The notes beneath the pieces were generated by a model. That model was not told the origin of the DNA, made no database searches, and saw only the letters and a program-made list of their open reading frames with translations. The translations under genes were made by a program, and so were the position numbers. A DNA stretch of 33,173 bases from a virus, in the IMG/VR virus record IMGVR_UViG_3300034407_001577, positions 1-33,173 of that record; one strand, written 5' to 3'. Positions 29,087 to 33,173 of this stretch are shown in pieces. How positions within the stretch are numbered: position 1 is the first letter of the stretch; each line of letters begins with the position of its first letter.

Positions 29087-29117
29087 CAAACATATATATA
29101 AAAAATGTCATGTGCAA
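29087..29117 (-). promoter_or_regulatory. Bacteroidota-type promoter of the replication operon
   Basis: Minus strand: TTG (29117-29115), 20 bp, TATGTTTG (29094-29087), a full -7 match. It follows the terminator at 29128-29160 and precedes the ERF gene. Since the ATG is at 29082, transcripts would begin at or within a few bases of the start codon (leaderless). Confidence 0.65.
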
Positions 29118-29127
29118 GACAAAAGAC

Positions 29128-29160
29128 AAAAAAAAGAGGTAACATCTAGCTACCCCTTTT
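29128..29160 (-). terminator. Rho-independent terminator at the end of the lysis region
   Basis: Minus-strand RNA AAAAGGGGUA (29160-29151) pairs with UACCUCUUUU (29141-29132) with one G-U pair and a 9-base loop, then a run of eight U (29135-29128). It ends the late transcript after lysis genes and insulates the replication operon. Confidence 0.88.
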
Positions 29161-29196
29161 CATTGAAAACAAAGAAATCAACAGATATTCGCACCC

Positions 29197-29274
29197 TATT
29201 GAATTCACAAAGATATAAAAATACCTATTAAATTCATAGGGTATTGAATTTATTTATTAACCTATTAAATTTAA
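29197..29274. repeat. Four TATTRAATTYAT-type repeats after the lysis genes
   Basis: TATTGAATTCAC (29197-29208), TATTAAATTCAT (29226-29237), TATTGAATTTAT (29242-29253) and TATTAAATTTAA (29263-29274); starts are 29, 16 and 21 bp apart. They lie between the 43-aa gene and the terminator, the same arrangement as at 18049-18096. Confidence 0.7.
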
Positions 29275-29402
29275 CGACCCTGTCCTTTATACTTCTTATG
29301 GTAGTTTTTAGAGCTTTTTAACGCACTCATTTTGCTTTTTGCATGAACACCCTTGCGTTTAATAGATTTGCTCTTATATGTGCTTATAATTACTTTAGCC
29401 AT
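29271..29402 (-). CDS. Very basic small protein of 43 aa
   Basis: ATG at 29402 sharing its A with the holin stop (TAATG); stop TAA at 29273-29271. The peptide has about 13 Lys and 2 Arg, beginning MAKVIISTYKSKSIKRKGVH and ending NYHKKYKGQGR. I recall small basic proteins with KSSKNY.K.Y.GQGR ends in many Bacteroidota phages; their function is not known. The charge suggests binding to nucleic acid, perhaps a packaged DNA-condensing or RNA-binding peptide. Confidence 0.7.
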   Translation of the reverse strand: MAKVIISTYKSKSIKRKGVHAKSKMSALKSSKNYHKKYKGQGR

Positions 29403-29860
29403 TACTTTTTAAATATGCTAGTTGCTTTTTCTGTAGTTCTGCCACCAAAATATGCTAATACAACTGCCATCATAACCTTTTCAAATGTATCATTCCAAGT
29501 AACACCAATATGAAATGGTACACTTTCAATGCTATCTAAAATACCAGCTAAACTAAAAACAACTATACACCATACTAAAACTAATGGGCGTACATTTTTA
29601 CTAAGCCATGAATCACTTGATGCATCTGCTTTCCATCTACTTGTTATAGATTCTATTTCTTTGTTTTGTTGTTCGTAAATCATTTGCTGTAATTTAATTT
29701 TATCTTCATTAGGTATTTTAGATTTACTTATTTCAGCAATAGCTTCTTGTGGTGAGCTAACACCACTTAACACTTTACCTAATGTTGGATTTATCATTGA
29801 TGCAGCACCAAATAATAATTTACCAACTGTAGTTTCTTTAAATTTTTTTTTATCAGCCAT
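29402..29860 (-). CDS. Holin, GTA-type 3TM family
   Basis: 152 aa. An N-terminal soluble part with a conserved-looking KLLFGAASMINPTLGKVLSG and coiled helix (QQMIYEQQNKEIESITSRW) precedes WLSKNVRPLVLVWCIVVFSL, then a second hydrophobic segment and VMMAVVLAYFGGRTTEKATS. The RPLVLVW and FGGRT.EK motifs mark the GTA_holin_3TM family. It should permeabilise the inner membrane and release the endolysin. It overlaps the endopeptidase stop. Confidence 0.8.
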   Translation of the reverse strand: MADKKKFKETTVGKLLFGAASMINPTLGKVLSGVSSPQEAIAEISKSKIPNEDKIKLQQMIYEQQNKEIESITSRWKADASSDSWLSKNVRPLVLVWCIVVFSLAGILDSIESVPFHIGVTWNDTFEKVMMAVVLAYFGGRTTEKATSIFKK

Positions 29861-30332
29861 TTGTTATATCTATATATTTAGTTTTACCTTTATCTCTAAC
29901 AGCTTTTAATATTCTGTTTCTATTTACAGAATCACTTACATAGCTAACATGAACCCAGTCAGGGTTTGTACTATCGCCAAATTCCCATATCATAGTATCA
30001 AAGTTTAAATTATCTTTTATGTAATTAAACATCTCAGCATTTGTTTTATGCCCATAAATATCATCAATATCCATAGCTTGACCATAACAGTGTTGACTTG
30101 TTTGTTTGCCATTTTTTGATGCACCACCAATAGCTTTATTAAGTGCCTCTGACCTATAAAATGAATTAATCTTAATTGGACCACCAACCCATTTTCTAAG
30201 TGGCTCAAATATATGTTCAGCTACGTTTTTCATATTAGATAAAATATTACCGTCTGGTGTGTTAGCTAAACCAAGTCGCATAGCTGTAATACTTTTAGTT
30301 GCTTCTTTTTCTGATATATGTTTACTAATCAT
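29853..30332 (-). CDS. Endolysin, M15 D-Ala-D-Ala-type peptidase
   Basis: 159 aa. Zinc site: His81 and Asp88 in SQHCYGQAMDID and His128 in DWVHVSY, the M15A pattern SxHxxGxAxD...H; upstream KINSFYRSEALNKAIGG is also typical. It should cut peptide cross-links of peptidoglycan. No signal peptide is visible, so it depends on the holin. Overlaps the holin start by 8 bases. Confidence 0.9.
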   Translation of the reverse strand: MISKHISEKEATKSITAMRLGLANTPDGNILSNMKNVAEHIFEPLRKWVGGPIKINSFYRSEALNKAIGGASKNGKQTSQHCYGQAMDIDDIYGHKTNAEMFNYIKDNLNFDTMIWEFGDSTNPDWVHVSYVSDSVNRNRILKAVRDKGKTKYIDITNG

Positions 30333-30343
30333 GATAAATTAAT

Positions 30344-30682
30344 TTAGTTAGTACTAGCTCTTCTAGGTTTATTAATCCTATCTATTGTATTTTGTATTTC
30401 TAAATGAGTAGCTTTTATTTGAAGAGATATATCTGCTACATATTGCATCCTTACTCTACCTGTTTTATCCATAATAACAATAACAGGCACAGCTAAAATA
30501 CTATTCTGTATGTCTTTAGGTTGGTCTTTTAGATAACTAAATTTAACAATAGCACCTGTAATGCTACTTAAATCATAGTTATTCTTTTTATTCCATTCTG
30601 CATTAATTTGCAAGACTGTTACATCTTGACTATATACAGAGACCGCAACCAATACAAATATCGCACATAATAATTTTTTCAT
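30344..30682 (-). CDS. Secreted thioredoxin-fold-like protein in the lysis cluster
   Basis: 112 aa. A clear signal peptide (MKKLLCAIFVLVAVSVYSQ), with Gln after the cut, common in Bacteroidota. The mature part has the thioredoxin-like order: VTVLQINAEWNKKNNYDL, then a strand, IQNSILAVPVIVIMDKTGRV with the cis-Pro-type VPV, and a last helix. The CxxC redox pair is absent, so it cannot act as an oxidoreductase. Located between a membrane-anchored coiled coil and the endolysin, it may serve lysis, for example as an outer spanin-like factor, or act in the periplasm. The ATG overlaps the upstream stop. Confidence 0.6.
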   Translation of the reverse strand: MKKLLCAIFVLVAVSVYSQDVTVLQINAEWNKKNNYDLSSITGAIVKFSYLKDQPKDIQNSILAVPVIVIMDKTGRVRMQYVADISLQIKATHLEIQNTIDRINKPRRASTN

Positions 30683-30957
30683 CTACTAATTATTTCAAAT
30701 AGCTTCTCATCTATCTTTTTCAAAGCTTCTGAGTTTTCTTCTACTTTCTTACCAGTATTCATAATTGTTTCTCTAACAAGCCTGTCTTTTAAATCAAACT
30801 CTGTTCTTGATATTTCTGGTTCTGGTAATTGTTTAGCTTCTTCTATGTCTGCCTGTAAGGCAAACCACATTCCTATAAGGGTAGATAATCCCACCCCTAT
30901 AGCAATAAGTGTCTTTATACTAATTTCAAATTTACTGTCTTCGCTTAATTCACTCAT
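30679..30957 (-). CDS. Membrane-anchored coiled-coil protein of the lysis cluster
   Basis: 92 aa from the ATG at 30957, overlapping the preceding stop (ATGA); a longer frame to 31020 lies inside the upstream gene. Short acidic N-terminus, one transmembrane segment (TLIAIGVGLSTLIGMWFAL, about residues 16-34), then a charged helix (LKDRLVRETIMNTGKKVEEN, ending EKLFEIISR). This N-in layout is that of an inner-membrane spanin or a holin-like anchor. Confidence 0.62.
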   Translation of the reverse strand: MSELSEDSKFEISIKTLIAIGVGLSTLIGMWFALQADIEEAKQLPEPEISRTEFDLKDRLVRETIMNTGKKVEENSEALKKIDEKLFEIISR

Positions 30958-31094
30958 AATTTCTTTGTCTTTTGAATAGTATAAACTATAGTACAGATAA
31001 GAAGTACTATCTTTAACCATACCTCAACCTCAGTTAATGATACTACAAAAGCCATTGAGTTTATAAGGTATATCTTCATATCTGCAAAATCCAT
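30954..31094 (-). CDS. Small membrane protein of 46 aa (holin-like)
   Basis: ATG at 31094, stop TGA at 30956-30954 overlapping the next ATG. Begins MDFADMKIYLINSMAFVVSL, followed by TEVEVWLKIVLLICTIVYTI and a KTKK tail. I recall close relatives (MDFAD.K.YL.N..A....FTE.EVWLKI) in lysis regions of Bacteroidota phages. One or two membrane segments make it a candidate holin or pinholin partner. Confidence 0.68.
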   Translation of the reverse strand: MDFADMKIYLINSMAFVVSLTEVEVWLKIVLLICTIVYTIQKTKKL

Positions 31095-31098
31095 AGCG

Positions 31099-31347
31099 TT
31101 ATTCTTTTACTTCTTCAGCTTCTTCAACAATCTCTGTGTAAGAACCATCTTTTAAGTCGATATTAATTTTACCATACTTGCCTTCTAGTTCTTCTTTTAC
31201 TTTGTTACTTTCTTCTTGCACTTGTGCAAAAGCGTGTAACAGACCATGCTTCTGTACTTCTAAAGTACCTAAGTCGTGTTTAATAGCAGAAAACTTCTTT
31301 TCTGATTCTAACAATGATTCTAATTCTTCTTTACTAATTTTTGACAT
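31099..31347 (-). CDS. Small coiled-coil protein of 82 aa
   Basis: Acidic helical protein starting MSKISKEELESLLESEKKFS, with a long amphipathic helix (LEVQKHGLLHAFAQVQEESN) and a final strand plus acidic tail (KINIDLKDGSYTEIVEEAEE). This pattern is frequent in marine phages next to fibre genes, where it is unannotated. No motif tells the role; possibly a virion or fibre-assembly partner. Confidence 0.65.
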   Translation of the reverse strand: MSKISKEELESLLESEKKFSAIKHDLGTLEVQKHGLLHAFAQVQEESNKVKEELEGKYGKINIDLKDGSYTEIVEEAEEVKE

Positions 31348-31384
31348 TTTATTAAATTTATAGTTATATTACAAATATATTAAA

Positions 31385-31711
31385 TTAATCCCAGTTTGGA
31401 TGTAATATTTCATCAACAGGATTCTTTTTTAGTTCTATTTGTTTGTCTATGTTTTGTTTCATTTCTTCTACGTCTAGTCCTGCTTCTAACCAAGAGACTA
31501 CATCTTCTTTAGTTAAGTCAGCATAAGGAATAAATGGTTCTTCAGGATTGTATCTTACACCTAAAGTACCTATTGAACTTGCTGATACAGGTTCTTCTGA
31601 ATCGTCTTGACCTATAAAAGACCAATGTACTGTATATATTACATTGTCTAAGTCGTTTTCGTGAATCTTAGCATCTAATGCGTTTATTCTCCAATTATAA
31701 GTATTTGCCAT
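31385..31711 (-). CDS. DUF7936-like protein next to the tail fibre
   Basis: 108 aa. Begins MANTYNWRINALDAKIHEND, followed by VIYTVHWSFIGQDD, and PFIPYADLTKEDVVSWLEAG near the C-terminus. The W-I-AL.., ..VHW...G and PF.PYADLT...V..W phrases match a small family common in marine phages next to tail fibres, which I know as DUF7936. Likely a virion or fibre accessory; the molecular role is not known. Confidence 0.72.
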   Translation of the reverse strand: MANTYNWRINALDAKIHENDLDNVIYTVHWSFIGQDDSEEPVSASSIGTLGVRYNPEEPFIPYADLTKEDVVSWLEAGLDVEEMKQNIDKQIELKKNPVDEILHPNWD

Positions 31712-31712
31712 T

Positions 31713-33173
31713 CTAATTATTTATTTGAGTTTTTAATAGTTCTATTTCTGCTTTTAATTCTTGTATTGCTTTTAATAAAACAGGGATTGTTTCGGTATAT
31801 TTCATTCCCAATAATCCTTCGTCATCTTTATTAATTATTGGAGCAAAATCATTTTCCCAATCTTGAGCAATAAAACCTATTTTTTTAACTTTAGTTTTAT
31901 CAGATTTTAAATTATATTCTACACATCTATAATCTTTTATTTTATCTAAAACATTTTCTAAAGGTTTAATATTTTCTTTTAAAATTTCATCAGATTGAGC
32001 AGACCAAGCTGTGTCTCCACTTGCCATAGTAACACCAGTATTTGCTTGATTAATAATATATAATCTATTGGCAGATGTGACATCAAAATTCCATCTTTGA
32101 CCAGCAGTTGTATTTGAAGAATTTCTTAAGAAAATATGGTTACCAGTTTTCTCAATAGTTAATCCATTAGAACTTACAGTAGTTGTTCCAATTTTAACTT
32201 CCCCCACACTTGTAATACGCATTCTTTCTGTTAATGCAGTATCGCTTGTTGAAGCTCGTGTACTAAACGCTAAATCTCCAACACCTTGTAAAACTCCATT
32301 TTGTAATAATGATTTTATTGATGCTTGTGGCTTTGTGTTACCACTATCATTTACAGCTCCAAATAATAAGCAACCACCTGCATTAAATGAATTTTGATTT
32401 GAACTTAATGATAATGTACCTCCAGTGTAGCCTGAATCACTTATAGCAGATGTTAATTGCCCTGTGCCATATATTTCATTTTGCACTCTAGGATTAGCAG
32501 TTCCGATTCCTATGTTAGCACCTACTAGATTTAATAAATTACCTCCTCCTGTTGTATAATGATATACTGCATCAACACTATTAACATAAGTAATAGCCGC
32601 TCTTTCAATTCCAGATGTATTTAAAAATCTAACCTGTGAATTTCCAGAAACATTAGTACTTTGTAATGTTATACCATTGTTTCCAGCACTAGTTGCTTTA
32701 ATATGAAGGAGTTGTGTTGGTGATGTTTCTCCAATTCCTACGTTTCCTCCAGAAGTTATATTTAAAAGATTTGAAGCGTCGTGAGTTTTAAAAGATAATA
32801 TATCTGAATTTGAACCTTCAACACCCATAAACCAGTCTCTAGAATCATTAGCTATTTTTATATAAACATTAGCGTCTGTACTTGCATCTCTAATATGTAA
32901 TTTTTCAGCAGGTGAAGTAGTTCCTATTCCTACGTTTCCTGTTGGCATAGTAACTTGACCATCATTTCTACAGGCAAGAATAGCATCTGTATTTTCATTA
33001 TAAGCAATAAAAGCATAATTAGAACTTGTATTGTCTGAACCTTCAGTAGATAATCTTGAATAAGAATAAGGCGTTTGACCTATTCCTATGTTCCCAGAAC
33101 TGTCTATACGCATTCTTTCGTGACCTGCATTATAAAATTGCATTACTCCAGACGTATTGTTTAAAACTAAAGC
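31713..33173 (-). CDS. Tail fibre protein, C-terminal part with S74 intramolecular chaperone
   Basis: The frame is open to the right edge, so the N-terminus is missing; the first Met at 33143 is internal. About 487 codons are present. The shaft has repeated phrases such as RMRIDSSGNIGIG, GNVGIGTTSPAEKL and GNVGIGETSPTQLL, a periodic beta-helix-like pattern. The C-terminal 110 residues are an S74 chaperone of autocatalysis: SDEILKENIKPLENVLDKI with the catalytic Ser/Asp-type SDE...KENI motif, then KKIGFIAQDW and a terminal helix. It trimerises the fibre, then is cut off. Likely the second half of the gene at 1-986. Confidence 0.85.
   Translation of the reverse strand, partial: ALVLNNTSGVMQFYNAGHERMRIDSSGNIGIGQTPYSYSRLSTEGSDNTSSNYAFIAYNENTDAILACRNDGQVTMPTGNVGIGTTSPAEKLHIRDASTDANVYIKIANDSRDWFMGVEGSNSDILSFKTHDASNLLNITSGGNVGIGETSPTQLLHIKATSAGNNGITLQSTNVSGNSQVRFLNTSGIERAAITYVNSVDAVYHYTTGGGNLLNLVGANIGIGTANPRVQNEIYGTGQLTSAISDSGYTGGTLSLSSNQNSFNAGGCLLFGAVNDSGNTKPQASIKSLLQNGVLQGVGDLAFSTRASTSDTALTERMRITSVGEVKIGTTTVSSNGLTIEKTGNHIFLRNSSNTTAGQRWNFDVTSANRLYIINQANTGVTMASGDTAWSAQSDEILKENIKPLENVLDKIKDYRCVEYNLKSDKTKVKKIGFIAQDWENDFAPIINKDDEGLLGMKYTETIPVLLKAIQELKAEIELLKTQINN

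Noticed and set aside
29083-29145. Upstream start at 29145 for the ERF gene
   Set aside because: That frame begins within the terminator hairpin and reads through the promoter; ERF proteins start at the Met at 29082.
30958-31020. Upstream starts at 31020 (coiled-coil lysis gene), 22637 (DnaA-like gene) and 17908 (48-aa gene)
   Set aside because: Each lies inside an upstream gene or before a promoter, while the chosen Met has an ATGA overlap or a proper leader.
2048-31363. Scattered plus-strand open frames of 60-98 codons (for example 4591-4887, 6207-6434, 21105-21368)
   Set aside because: They all lie antisense within well-supported minus-strand genes, have unlikely composition and show no start signals or families.
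1-33173. tRNA genes, integrase, CI-type repressor, transposase
   Set aside because: None could be supported on either strand, which favours a virulent phage over a prophage.

Overview
The window is almost certainly a near-complete genome of a virulent, tailed (siphovirus-type) dsDNA phage of a Bacteroidota host, probably a flavobacterium and possibly marine. The evidence is a complete set of head, tail, lysis, replication and packaging genes, very AT-rich DNA, and no visible Shine-Dalgarno sites (starts follow A-rich leaders such as AAACAAAGAAATCATG). There are also several promoters of the Bacteroidota type (TTTG, 19-20 bp, TAnnTTTG). Every supported gene is on the minus strand, so transcription runs from high to low coordinates. 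No integrase, CI-type repressor, tRNA or transposase was seen.

Layout in the direction of transcription. 15.1-1 kb is the structural block: tail assembly chaperone with a -1 frameshift, neck and tail proteins, tape measure, XkdF-like prohead protease, scaffold, major capsid protein, tail tube, portal, head-tail connector, and the N-terminal part of a tail fibre cut by the left edge. 33.2-29.3 kb begins with the C-terminal part of a tail fibre carrying an S74 intramolecular chaperone, cut by the right edge, and continues with small accessory genes and the lysis set (TM peptides, M15 endopeptidase, 3TM holin). 29.1-19.9 kb is replication and packaging: ERF annealing protein, SSB-like protein, winged-helix protein, primase-helicase, VRR-NUC nuclease, sigma-like factor, further nuclease-fold proteins, a methyltransferase, RecE-like exonuclease, DnaA-domain-IV-like protein, small and large terminase. 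19.8-15.3 kb holds about 18 tiny, mostly unrecognised genes in two tightly coupled operons, each with its own promoter and terminator, and then the main control region. The two fibre fragments make it likely that the window is a circular genome opened inside the fibre gene. A direct join of the two ends is out of frame, so a few bases or more are missing there.

Regulation. Two clusters of a 17-bp palindrome (TAATACA-CTA-TGTATTA) sit upstream of the late structural operon (15227-15308) and of the primase-helicase gene (27827-27887). A second motif (TATTRAATTYAT) recurs in three intergenic regions. A third element (TTCCAACTGA) lies inside two host-type promoters and again upstream of the late operon, which lacks a host-type promoter. 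With the phage-encoded sigma-like protein and winged-helix protein, this suggests a phage-specific switch shared by replication and late genes. Neighbouring genes are commonly coupled by ATGA or TAATG overlaps.

Assignments are from motif and family recognition by eye; no database search was run.
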